Shown piece after piece: positions 12,350-23,837 of a stretch of 64,000 bases of DNA; within the stretch, counting starts at the first letter, position 1; every line of letters begins with the position of its first letter. A model generated the notes under the pieces. The model had not been told where the DNA came from, did not search any database, and saw nothing but the letters and a program-made list of their open reading frames with translations. This stretch comes from Malus domestica. Taxonomy: Eukaryota > Streptophyta > Magnoliopsida > Rosales > Rosaceae. Location of the stretch: assembly GCF_042453785.1 (NCBI RefSeq), contig NC_091663.1:36167001-36231000 (forward strand). The letters run 5' to 3'. The position numbers and the translations under genes are program-made.

Positions 12350-13270
12350 GCTCAGAGGGAGCTAGCACTGCCTAGTGCCTACAAGTTATAAATATTATTC
12401 TACGGCTGTTTGCTCCCCAAGTAGCGATTGATGCATATTAGGCAGGACTTATGAAACCATCATAAAACATTTTCCTATAGTAATCGCAGAACAAGCGCTC
12501 GTTAGCAAGGTGGACCGGAATGCTACAGGAATTTGGATCTCGCTAACGTCGTTAGCAAGGGATCATCTTGCCTAAATCCCATGGGACAGTACCCGGATCA
12601 TCCTACCACGACCACAACTCATCACCATTCGCCATCACAATTAACACATAGCTAGAACCTAGTGGTTACCCATTTCGGCCAAATGCGTACCATACCATCT
12701 CCACCTGTTTGAGTCATGTCAATGAGTTCAAGAGCCAAATAATCAGCAAAAGATCAAACGCCATTACCAATAGGCCATACATTAAGCGCGCAGTCGCAGG
12801 AGGAGGAGGATCTTCAACCTCCGGTGGTGCTGTCCTCTACATAACCAATCTGTTTAAAGCCAATCAATGTTGCCGGTAGAGAACCCAAAAAGAACCTGGC
12901 CAAGTAATATTGAATTGAATTGACCAAGGTCCCCAAGTTAATTATATATTATATATTGAATTGAATTGACCCCAAGGTCCCCAGGTTAAATTTTTATATA
13001 TATATATATGTGCATAAGATATATATCTAGTTAGTTTTATTGAGCGGATATAAATAGGATTGTGTAAATAGGATTGTGTAAACATATACCGTGCGGCCTA
13101 AAGCTTAACCCTTAACAGTCCATGAACAGTGGAACGAGGTCCCCTCTAACAAGTCGACCGTAAATACGTACTTCTTGCTTATAAGTTTCCAACTTTTTCA
13201 GTGTCCAGACATCCTTACCAACAAACAGAAGATGAAAATGTCTGAAATTAACAGTCACGCTACTTCTTTA
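12350..13270 (-). pseudogene. Decayed NHX exchanger 3' region (exons 9-13)
   Basis: Pieces match exons of the intact NHX gene in the same order and strand. 12400-12530 resembles the last exon (shared 'cggttgatgcatatt'-type and 'accatcat.aaacattttcc.atagtaat' phrases). 12690-12730 matches the exon 11 border (shared 'ccacctgtttgagt' phrase). 12898-12925 matches exon 10 (shared 'gccaagtaatat'). 13160-13260 matches exon 9. The open frame is lost everywhere, exon 12 is barely visible, and exons 1-8 are absent. It sits tail-to-tail with the Gly-rich gene at 11028, as the intact NHX does with its Gly-rich neighbour. Confidence 0.68.
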
Positions 13271-14434
13271 TCCAAGTTTCATGTATTAATTTGTATATAT
13301 TTACAGATTTACTAACAGTGGTCGCTGCAGTGTGAAAACAAAACACGATCACATGACAATCTTTGTCCATGTATGCGGGTTCCAAGTATAATTTGTACAT
13401 GAGAACATGTCTGTGCAATTGTGTCTGATTTATTAGAACTAATTTTTAAGAACAGCCCATTAATTACTCCGCTAATTGTTGACGATCTCATCGAAATATA
13501 GTAAAATATACTCGTTAATTAATTACTCCATTAATTAAATGTTGAGGACTTGACCATTTCAGTCTTTCATTATTTGCGAAATTATAGAATTATTGGCTTA
13601 ATTAGGGACTAATTAATTAAAACATATAAATTGTTGACTTGAATTTATAACTCACTACTTAACTTAACCATAACGTAATCAACTGCATGCAAGTTGCTGA
13701 TGATGTAATTAGTTGTCTGGTATGACTTGTGGTTTTGAGTGAAGAGTTGTTTGATGTGTTAATTTGTACATGTTCACCTTCAAGAGCTGGTATTGTCAAG
13801 ACCCGAGCGTATACTTGCGCGGACTAGTTATATATATGTATGTATATGTAGCAACTTAAAGTTATTATGAATGCATGAATTAAATCATGTATCCTATTTA
13901 TGCATGATGGAACTAATATGCCAAAGGCTTGGTTTACCTAGAAATAAAGTTCAAGTAGAATCATATATTGCAACTAGGTAGTAAACTAAATGGGAGAACT
14001 TGAAGCTTGAGAGTAACAAACAGCAGCTAAGTACTGCTTAAAACCAGTGTCGCCAAAATGAGATTTCAATTGTGTTAAATTGGAAATAAAAGACAGAAAA
14101 ACACGACATATGCTAATTTTCTTTTCAGTATTGAAAAGGTCTCAAGTTCGTATTCTTCTCGGAACCTCCTATTGATAAAAGAAAATTTTGAAAGTACAGA
14201 ATGCATGCCACATGCAAGTCTTGCAACAAATCAATTAGTTATGATATAGAATGAAATATAAAAAGACCTTAAAACAAGTGGGACTAATTGGTAATCAAAC
14301 TCAACTTATTGAGATTTCTATATATTCTTATTGGGATCAGACTGATCAGAGCAACATCTCCAAAGTCCGATTGAAATTAAGTTGTCTTCTTTTGGGTTGG
14401 CATTTGCTACTCTCACTTGTTTAAAGGGTTAGTG

Positions 14435-14883
14435 ATGGCACCTGGCGGCGGCGGAGGAGGCGGTGGTGGAGGAGGGGGTGGAGGTGGTGGTGGTGGAGGT
14501 GGAGGTGGAGGTGGTGGAGGTGGCGGTGGAGGAGGAGGGCCTGTAGGCGGAGGAGGAGGGCCTGGAGGCGGCGGAAGAGCACATGTCAATGTCGCAGGAG
14601 AATCTAGCGGCGCTGCAGGAGTTGACAGTAGTGCTACTTGGTGTTCTTGGTAATTATGATCTGTGACCAACAACCCCTTTATATTTTTATTTCTAATTAT
14701 CATTCTTTTTTATAGAGCATAAGAAGTTATGAAATCAAATCTGAAATGTGTTGCTGTCGGTGGTATTGCAGGATCTTGTGCTGCTGTGGTTGCTTCAATG
14801 ATACTCCCACTAAGCCTAAGGATGACACTCCCGATAAGCCTGGCGATGATACTGCCTCGAAGCCTCTTCTCGTCACTACGTAA
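14435..14883 (+). CDS. Poly-glycine protein with Cys-rich tail (paralogue B)
   Basis: Two exons: 14435-14649 and 14772-14883 (GT-AG, phase 2), giving 108 residues. After MAP comes an uninterrupted run of 32 glycines (14444-14539), encoded by mixed GGN codons, then two shorter Gly blocks and a hydrophilic stretch. Exon 2 supplies a hydrophobic Cys cluster, WILCCCGCF, and a charged Lys/Asp/Pro tail (DTPTKPKDD and similar) ending LLVTT. The splice junction falls at the same place in the Cys segment as in the gene at 11028, so the two are paralogues. The codon that is Cys at the junction of copy A is Trp here. Function is unknown. It ends 727 bp from the end of the convergent NHX gene. Confidence 0.7.
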
Positions 14884-15609
14884 GGAGATAGAGATCTGAG
14901 AGTGTCAATCAGGTGAAGAGAGAAACAAAGAGCATCACATCGAGTTTATTTCAGGGTGATGAGTACAAGTTGAAGTTATGGTGTGAAATTGGAGTCATCT
15001 GTCATGTTGTTATTTCGAATAAAGTAATATTTTACTTACTATCTTAATCTTGTTTTGCGTGGCCTTGTGTAATTCTTTATACTATTTCACTCACGGTTTG
15101 ACCTTTGTCTACTTTATGTCTGTTTCCGACGAGGCTTTGGTTTTATGTCCTCCTCCTTGTATTGACTGAAAACACTATCTTGTACACCAAGGCACAGTAC
15201 AATTGATCCTATTTCTTTCATAAGCTCCATATACAATACTACAAAATATTGTTTGGATGTACTTTTAAAATAACTAAAAGCGTTTTTGGTGAAAATGTTT
15301 TTGGAACCAATCCTTAGTAAAAATGTAAATAAATTTTGAAAAAGCACTTAAATGCTTCCTGGAAGAAGTACATAACTGGTGCTTCTTACAAAAACACTTA
15401 AAGTGCTTTTGGAACCCAAAAACATTTTCCCTAAAAGCGCTTTACATTTTAAAAGCACATCCAAATGAGTCAAACTCTATACACCAAAAACATTTATTTT
15501 TCAGGGCGTATCGTGTTTGTTAGACTGATGAGGCTCAGGAAGAACTGCCTATAAATTATAATTTTGACTATTTACACCAAAGTAACCCAACGAACAATCA
15601 ATCCTGAAG

Positions 15610-18230
15610 TTACAACTCCACAATTTTCTGCTCACTGAGTAACGGTTGATGCATATTTTCATTGGGTGAACCGGCAGCATAAGGAACGAATCCTCTACCG
15701 CCAAAGACAGGACGCATGTAACCATCATCAAACATTCTCCAATAGTAATGGACAGAACGAGTTGGTGTCGTCAAGAGCATGCGCAGGCTGGATGGACGAG
15801 GAATGTTATCGCTAGACATATTTGACTTTGGATCTTCCTCATTAGCGAGGAGCGGCATAGCCAGAGACATCTCCGACTCAGAGGACATCATCATGCTATC
15901 TAAGTGATTCTGTTGCGGCAACAAGAACCTTACGAGAGGCTTAGTCAATAATCCGCACACCTACAATGGCCAAAGACCGATTTGGAATTAAAGAATGAAC
16001 TCATGAGAAAATAGTTAATCATATGAACTGAAAAAAGTTAACCAGCGATTTAGTATTGTACCACATTAGTGAAGAGAACTACTGTTATCGTACTAGTGAT
16101 CATGATTGCAATTCCACGCTGTTGAGTATGCGTTGACATTGCAAACTGAAGAAACACAGCATAATACAAACTTCCTTACATTAAAACACAAATGCAGATG
16201 AATGACGAGTGCTTGTAATTGTACGCAATCTGTATAAACCAAATAAAATATTGGGTGGCAGTAAAAGAAAACTAGGAAACACATTAAATTTGATCCTATT
16301 CTTACCCAATTATAAGCAAGAGCCACGGATACAGCACCACGCATGAGTCCTGCCCACCATACTGTCACCTGTTTGAGTTATGTCGACCAGTCAATCACTA
16401 AGAAATTCAAGAGGCTGAAAAGTTTGAAGTAGCAGATTTGGAAAATAGCTAACCTGTTGCTTAAACCCGATTTTGTCAATCTGAGATGTCCTGGTTAAGT
16501 TTGATAAGAAACATAGAGGAAATACAAAAGCTGCTCTTCCAACAAGAACTAAGCCAAGTAATATCGAACTGACTCCAATTGATGTCCCAGGGCTGTAAAC
16601 GAACAAGGTGTTGTGCGGAAGCGTCAAATATGAAACCAATAAGCTACAATGGCAAAATATGATAAGACAAATAATTCAAATGACACAAGTATTTATACTG
16701 GTTCGGCATAAGCCTATGTTCAGTTCCGAGACGGTCAGGAAATTCCACTAATATCAAAAGGAGATTACAAATAGAGTTTTAACTCTCAAACCCACATCCC
16801 ACATACACCCAATAGCTCTCACTCTCACAAAGAACAAACGGAGAAGAAGAAAATACATACCAAATCCTCCTCTCCCAAAAGCTACACAACATGTAGCAGC
16901 AACATCTTTGATTGAGGGATTACTAACAAAAGGGGATTACAAACAAATGGGAAGGAGCAACACTGTTTCAAATGGGAGAGTCGAACACTCTCCCTAGTAT
17001 GGCTCTCATCTGATGCTGCTCCCCCACCCAACCAAAGGCATAATCGAATGCCTTAATATAACCAAAAGACTCTACCTTCTCTCTCTCCTCTTCTCTCTTT
17101 CGGCTGCACTCATCAACACAAGGCCACTCACATTTTCTTCCCCAACATCATAATTTCTGCATAATCATTAAAGCAAAAGCAACCACATTTTTCTATTTTC
17201 TTACAAGCATCATCATTGTGTCTTTACCCATGATGATGTCCACCAAACTTTTCTTTGTTTAGTTTAAAAGCCGAGAGGCATTTGGCTTGTTGTCCACTTG
17301 GCCACTAATTTGGCCACTATCCAACACAAGGAAAATAAGCTCCATTTGGACGAAAGTGAAAAATGCATGCCTGTCATAATGAGTTATACGTTTTACAAAT
17401 TATATGACGTGCATGTATATAGGTGTTACCTCTCCTTCACGAATTTCCACTTCTCAATGTCCAAGGCATCCATACCAACATATAGAAAGATGAAGATCTC
17501 AGAAACAAACGAGAACGTTGCAAAAGCATGCCTGCACTTGCGGAAATAGCACGTGAGAAACAGACACAAGACATCTTTGTCCAAGTTCTGTATTTTTATA
17601 TACATTTACATCTGTGTGCATTTATATGAGAAAAAGAAATTAAGTTTCGTTGCTACGCAAACTATTGGCAAAGTTGGCTTACTTGGTTGTAACTCTTGAA
17701 CTTTCAGTTACATTATGCCAGGTATAGTGTGACATGACAAGCCCGCAAAAGAAAACGGTAAGAATACCACTTAGATTGAATAGCTGGAAGATGAACAAAA
17801 TTGGTCAGAATTGAACAAGAAATAAATATCTGGAGCTAAACTAGATGGAGCTTTCAGTCCAAGAGGTTATGGAAATCTTACTTCTGCCGCCATATATGAC
17901 AAATAAGCCATTAGAATCATAAGTGCAACTTCACGATCAGTCGAGTGCCTGGACAAATTTTAAAAATTATTATCAGAGAAACAGTGACATGATCATTGAA
18001 AAATAGGGTATTATTATAAGAAATGGTCATCAGCACTACCTTCCGAGGTACAACTTCTTTATGATGTACGCGCTAAGCAATCCAACCTACAAGTGGATAT
18101 CATGCATGGAAATTGATTTAGGTTACATTTCATGAAACGGAGAAAATTTACATGCATGCTCTTCAAACAAACACACACACACACACAGAGGGAGAGAGAG
18201 GGAGACGGAGGGAAGGATGGGGAGGGGGGG

Positions 18231-18268
<38 letters not shown>

Positions 18269-19801
18269 CCGCTGCACCAAGCACCATGCTTGTCAACAAC
18301 AGAAATACGAAATTGCCACTAAACTTCAAGGCAATGGTTGAGTTGATGCGAGAGAGATCAAATTTCTGAATTGCGTTGAAAAGTACCACAGATGTGGCAT
18401 CATTTACAACACCTTCTCCAAAAACTAGACTGTAGAGTAAAGGTGTCTCATCTTGATTAAGCACTTGCAGGGTGCAAACTGAATCTGTAGCCGAGAAGAT
18501 TGCTCCGAGTGCTACAGAAGTGAAACAAAAAATAAGAGCACATAAAAGGCAAACAAAACGAAGTATTTTTCAAATACAAAACAATTATTAGGGCAAACTC
18601 AATTGAATGTTATGTAGACTAAAATAAGAAAGTAACGACGAGATTACCTAGATAATCTCCCATCTCAAGGAAACCAACGTCCAAATTTTTAAACAAATGC
18701 ATTGAACCTGCATCAAGATCATGAAGTTGCAAACATTAAAAACCGTAGCTTTCGTTAGTTTCTCTTGTAATATCAGCCTTACCATGGCATGTTTGGATAT
18801 CTAACCTAGCCATATTATTACGAATGATACTAAACTGCCGACAGCACCCAATGACGTGATTGTCATGAAGTTCTGGAAAAACCGCTTCTTTTTCACCTGA
18901 AATCTGGTGTGGGAAAAGAATGAGACCAGGAAAGGAAAGATAAGTATAAACTTTGGTCACAGAAAAACAATCACAAACAAGCCATGAGGAAAAAGTACCG
19001 ATAAAACCCTAGTTTAAGACACCTCAATATAACACACAATGAGGAATGATGCAAGAATAAAACAACTTAACATTTGTATCCATCCCATTAGAGACATGTT
19101 AAATGCCAAGCAAAATGTTACTTAAACGACTCAGATTTGATCATGATGAACCTTCCCTCCTTTTGAATATATTGCGGCCAAGGAGCACACGCACAAATAA
19201 GCGCGCACACAAACACAAATCACAATGAGAAGGAAGAGATATGAAATAGATACGAAATACATAGCTTACCCGGCGTTAAATATAATAGGCGGCAGAAGAT
19301 ATATAAAGAAGAGATCTTCATTAAATACTAAGATGTGTGAGCTTTTCCCCTTGGTAGTTAGTAGAATAACAATTCCAATACAAAGACCCTGCAATCAAAC
19401 CCCAATAACAGTCATCCACAAATTTCAAAACAATTAGGTAATATCCGATTCTGCTCATAAGTGCTTCTGCTAGACTAGAAACATACTCAGACTTTTATTA
19501 AATATCTAAGTGCTTTTCCAGAAGTACTTACATATTAGTTAACAAATGTGGTTAGAAGCACCTTTGACTTTTCGATTTAGAGAAGCAATCGAATTCCTAA
19601 ACCGGTTCTAAAGCATAAAAATCTGAGGAAACTTACAATGAGAAGCGCTGTTACCGATTCCGTCATCCATCGAGCCTTCTCCAGAAGATGACCAATCACA
19701 ATGCATAAACATAGGAGAACCACGAACAAAGTGATCGAATCTACGGAAGCTTCACTGGTGGCCGATCTCACCCCCAATCTCACCAAAGTAGAGACCTCCA
19801 T
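15610..19801 (-). CDS. NHX: Vacuolar-type Na+(K+)/H+ exchanger, NHX class I
   Basis: Thirteen exons join to 545 residues: 19637-19801, 19270-19388, 18806-18903, 18648-18707, 18270-18511, 18040-18086, 17882-17948, 17683-17783, 17430-17531, 16454-16592, 16306-16368, 16062-16145, 15610-15960. All introns are GT-AG and all phases close. The protein has the family's many membrane segments, the amiloride-binding motif LFFIYLLPPI (81-90), the acidic transport residue in FSATDSV (Asp157) and the Asn-Asp pair of EGVVNDATS (184-185). A soluble tail contains HYYWRMFDDGYMRPVFGGRG. Length and motifs fit tonoplast NHX1-4 proteins, which exchange Na+ or K+ for protons to load vacuoles and set pH. The tail has features seen in both NHX1- and NHX4-like proteins, so no subtype number is given. 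Confidence 0.93.
16609..17326 (-). mobile_element. Solo LTR inside NHX intron 9
   Basis: A 718-bp block with TGTTG...CAACA ends, flanked by the 5-bp duplication caagg (16604-16608 and 17327-17331). Typical LTR phrases are present ('ttatactggttcggcataag'). No internal domain or second LTR is present, so this is the scar of an LTR-LTR recombination. Only 16 bases separate it from exon 10 (upper end 16592). Orientation is inferred from the TGTTGGATAG start on the minus strand. Confidence 0.85.
18170..18266. repeat. Compound (AC)n/(GA)n microsatellite at NHX intron 5 donor
   Basis: An (AC) run, a G-rich interruption, then a pure (GA) run. On the gene strand the (CT)n starts four bases after the intron 5 GT donor (GTGACT). 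Confidence 0.93.
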
Positions 19802-20285
19802 CGGCCACGAAACCCTACCAAAACTTCACCGTCCCAAAAAAATAAAAAATAAAAATCAAGCATTCGATCGTATACGCTAATGAAGATTTTAACCAAACGT
19901 TAACAAAAATTTAATGAAATTCAAACACATAGAACAAATACACTAAGTGCGATTTTCAGGTAAAGCTTAAGGCTTTAAGAAATCTTAAAAGAAAGTTTCC
20001 TTTTCTTTCTAAGTAAAAAAACTTTCTTTTCAAATTTTCTTCCACTTTCTCGGAAACCAAACAGAAGTCAGAAAAATAACATCGCTCACCTGTGATCGCA
20101 ATCCACAGCAGAAGGAGAGAGAATTCGAGTCGGAGTACAATCGGCGTAGGCGGAGTTTCAGATACAGAAGAAATCAAAGAGTTCTAGAGAGAGAGTGACT
20201 GCGAGGGAGTTATTAACGAGTATTTAGAGAGAGAAAAGCAGAAACCTGAAAGACCCCGAAAGAAAGGAGAAAGGAGTATTTATAG
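19802..20285 (-). promoter_or_regulatory. NHX 5' UTR, UTR intron and TATA box
   Basis: On the minus strand a TATA-like ctataaatac lies at 20276-20285. A good donor, ACAG|GTGAGC, lies at 20089/20090 and an acceptor, TAG|GGTTTC, at 19815. Together they predict a 275-bp intron in the 5' leader (19815-20089) ending 13 bases before the ATG. Leader introns are common in NHX genes. This is prediction without transcript support. Confidence 0.55.
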
Positions 20286-20550
20286 GCAACGGTGACGGGG
20301 ACTGTTGGGTTAGATACGGCGGGAGATATACGGCCGTTGGATTGAAGTGGGATCTGGATCTAACCGTGTTGTGCAGTCTACGCGACGAGGAAATTATAAT
20401 ATTCCCCGCCAATTGGGCAACTAACAGCAACGGCCGGCTTTGAAGTTTGAGTAGTTGTTGCTTATAATTAGTCGTTGTTGCTTATAATAACTACAAAAAC
20501 TCTGACCTTGTTTTTGTAGACGATTAAGGAAAAGGAAACAAATTAATTAA

Positions 20551-20700
20551 AGGGGTGTGCTATCCACACACCCCATTTTACTTCTCACACACTCCTTGAT
20601 GATTTATGTCCGTTGATCTTCTTCAATTCATCCGATCCGACGGCCGAAAATTAAAAAGGTGTGTGAGAAGTAAAATGAGGTGTGTGGATATCACACCCCT
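20551..20700. mobile_element. MITE, family 2 (150 bp, AGGGGTGTG ends)
   Basis: Terminal inverted repeats of about 42 bp begin aggggtgtg(c/a)tatccacac and end in a tgtgagaagtaaaat-type arm, with few mismatches. The flanks are a 7-bp duplication, taattaa (20544-20550 and 20701-20707). The centre (20590-20650) is unrelated spacer. A shorter relative is at 48218. Confidence 0.85.
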
Positions 20701-20707
20701 TAATTAA

Positions 20708-23700
20708 AATGAGAAATGTTAGCTACATTTCCCTTTTTTATCTTAATTGTCATTCTCACTTGTTTCGAGGACAAATTTTTTAATGTGACGGATTACGACT
20801 TAGTATATCAAATATAATAATACAATTAATTGAAAATTTGAGAAAAAAATTCTAACAAATTATATCATTACTCTTGATGTATCAGACCGTATTTTATGCA
20901 ATGAAATGATGTGATCGTTGATGGTTGAATTATTACTTAATTACTGATTAACGTGCTTATTTTTTTATTAGTGACACATCATTTAATTTACAAATTTAAT
21001 TTAAAATTTTCGTCTTCCCAACGTTATCTCCTAATTACCCAAAGTAAAACTCTATTTCCCAAGTCAAGTTGGACATTGACAAATGAGAGCAGGACAAGAG
21101 TACAAATAGATATCCAATACAGAGATGCCACTTGGCATTTTTACATTTTATTCCGACATTTGGCTCCATTCTCACAAATAGCTTCACTTCTACCAGCAGC
21201 TTTCCAACAAACTTAAATCTCTATTTTTAGCATCCAATACTACGGTATGCTGGTATTTTTTTTTACTTAGAAATGAGATGTTTTAGTTATTCAAATTAGG
21301 CTGTTCATTGTATGACTTAGCTGAACTTCCCTTCCTTTTAATGTAAAAAATATCGATGCACTCAAAAAATCTTATTTTTTTGCTATATGCACCCATGAGA
21401 ATATTAAAGGTGACAACTTCTTCAACTTGGTCAGTTTGCCAACCATACAAACCAGAAGAGAATCGTCATTAGCGATGAGTTTCAATTTTAGAGCTTTGTT
21501 TACTTGGTTGATCTTTGCAGTCTGCATTGTGCCTCGAACCTAATATGGACAGCTTCCGCTGCCGGGACAACAAGAGCTATCGAGCAAAGGCTTCCAAAAC
21601 TACGATCAATGCAAACGGTACTCCTACTCCTAGACATCCTTTTCTTCTCCACTTGCTGACTTTTCTTTTGCAAATTTTCTAGCTTCCTTTCCAAATATGC
21701 AGGCTGCCTTCTTTGCCTGCTTCCCCAGCACTTCAAACCAAACCCAACGTGATCCAAATACAATTGCAGATTCAACGTCAATGGATGTCGACTTTCCTTC
21801 TTAAGATGATCATCATTCACAACAAATGCAGATTCCTCGTCCATGCACGCTCGTAACAATAATCTTTCCTTAAGCAGATTCTTCAAATGAGGCAGATATA
21901 ATATCCAAATTCATCTGCCATTTTTATACTTATTTAAGAAAAAAATAGTCCCCTTTGTAAAAATTGATCAAGTCTCTTGAGTTTTCATCATCAATCTTCA
22001 CAAGCCATCCATCAAAAACAGAAGTAGCAATCGTACTTGAAACATTAGACCATCGGCCAAGACGAGAACTAAATTTTCTACACAGTCACAGTGATCTTTG
22101 GTCGCTGACCTCCCAGTTAATGAAAACTATCCACCAATGACACTACCCCATATTGAAAACTAGGTGCATTTGTCCAGACAAGAAATAAGCATTTGGAAGG
22201 ACTACGTGACTGCGTCTGGATACATACCTATTCACTCAAATCTGGAGAGAAAAAGGTTCAATAACCTTTATCACGAATTATCCTATGAGAGCAGGACAAA
22301 GGTACAGAGATGCCAATTTTTCATTATATCTGAACATGGGTGGTACACCACGTGTTTTTATATAAGTGGTAGGAAATTTCATTTTTGTAAGTTATTAACT
22401 TTTTAACACACATATCCCACGATTTGTATAATAACACGTAGTGTATCATCTCGTATTCCGATCACACTGAAAAATCCCTTCCAAAAATTCTAGAACGGAT
22501 TGGTTCATGTCATTGTCATAGATAATACTTGTGTGCAATTTAAGCGATCTTAACTTTTCAACGGTCGAATCATATAGCCAAAATAGTAAATATGCCAATA
22601 TCTAGTCTCTATTTCTGCAATACTTGTGTGGCATTAAATGCTCATAACCTTGCAACAATTCACATAATATGGTAAACATGTCATTATTTACTTACTGTGC
22701 GACAATATGTGTGCGCCATAAGTGCTCACAACCTTTCAACGGTACAATTCACATAACGAAAATAGTTAATTTTGCAATATCTACTTATTGTTATGACAAA
22801 ACTTAGAACCTCGCAATTGTCAAATTTCCAAAAACAAAACAGTAAAATTACGTCAATATATATTCATTATTACGACAATACTTTCGCGCCATTAAGCGCT
22901 CAGAAACTTTCAACGGTTGAAAAAAATCTAACCATTTAAAACCAAATCCACTCCAAATCAATAAATTAAATCCAACGGGTTAATGCAAAAGTGTTCAAAG
23001 GGGAGGTTATGCCCGAACCACTCTCCATTCCACTATCATGTCAAAATTGTTCAAATGCCATGTTTAATCTTATCAATCCATTGTTGGGTTGGGCTAAACT
23101 AGAAAAACCAAAACCCATTAATCCAATCCATCCAGAACTATCCAAACCCGGAACCAAACTCGAATTCGGACAATAGGAACTAGGAAGTATATGGATAAGG
23201 AGGAGGGAGTGTATTGGTAACAGAACCCATCATCTGCCATCACAGTGTTCTCTTCTCTCAGCGGTGCAGCGCAAAAACACTGATCACCAAAGCCATGTAA
23301 ATCCTCCGCGCCCAAATTCACATCATTTTCGCAAATGGGTATCAGTCTCTGACTCAAAATCTGGTCCTGTAAGCTGGTTTCTGAGGTTGGTTTGGCTCAA
23401 TCTCTGTAGAAGTGTGAAGCTTTAATGGTTTATCCGAGACGTTAGACTTTAAGTTTCTCGTAGGGTGATTTTGCAACTGTTGGAAAGAGAGATCTGTGGG
23501 AAAATATCAGATTTTGATTCTATTTGGCGGTTTGATCTGTACTGGGTATGTTTCAGTTATTGGATTTATCAATGATATATAGGATGGTGTTTATTGGATT
23601 CACATTTGAGGGAAGAAATTTTATATTGAATTGTTAATGGTTGGCTACTTTGATTGAAAGCATCAAACTTTGGTGGTTTAGGTTTCTGGGTTTTGTTTCT

Positions 23701-23837
23701 TAGGGCTAATTATCTTACATTTCATGGTGAAGTTCTGGTTTTTTGTGATGAATGTGGGTTAATCTGGAGAGGTTGGAGGGTTTGTACAAAGTTTTGCGGT
23801 TTTGAGTTTTGCGAAGGCAAGGGTTAGGGAAGCAGCG
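20708..23837. other. Intergenic region before the TLP gene
   Basis: AT-rich sequence with no supported gene. A minus-strand open frame of 128 residues at 21500-21886, rich in Arg/Lys/Ser/Leu, has no domain I recognise and no splice context. A weak SINE-like remnant lies near 21240-21370. The last few hundred bases (from about 23200) are probably the TLP 5' leader and promoter, as they contain pyrimidine-rich and TTG-rich plant leader-like sequence. Confidence 0.4.

Larger units (their letters stand above)
10690..13450. repeat. Segmental duplication, unit 1
   Basis: Sequence upstream of the first Gly-rich gene (about 10690-10800) matches 13690-13790 upstream of the second: both carry 'gtctggt' followed by 'tgacttg', 'aagagttgtt' and 'acatg' in the same order and spacing. 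The Gly-rich genes share exon structure, and the sequence after each gene matches NHX 3' exons. So a block of [upstream region - Gly-rich gene - convergent NHX 3' part] exists twice in tandem, about 3 kb apart. This unit has the decayed NHX part. Confidence 0.75.
13690..17540. repeat. Segmental duplication, unit 2 (intact copy)
   Basis: The partner of 10690-13450. It is longer because the NHX introns are intact and because of a 718-bp solo LTR at 16609. Detectable similarity to unit 1 ends near NHX exon 9, so either the duplication breakpoint was there or the rest of unit 1 was deleted. Confidence 0.7.

Noticed and set aside
14413-14703. Proline-rich antisense protein
   Set aside because: It is the complement of the poly-Gly exon; the sense frame has a conserved splice junction and a paralogue.
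18123-18464. A 113-residue membrane protein ending in Ser/Leu repeats
   Set aside because: It is NHX exon 5 read through the intron 5 microsatellite.
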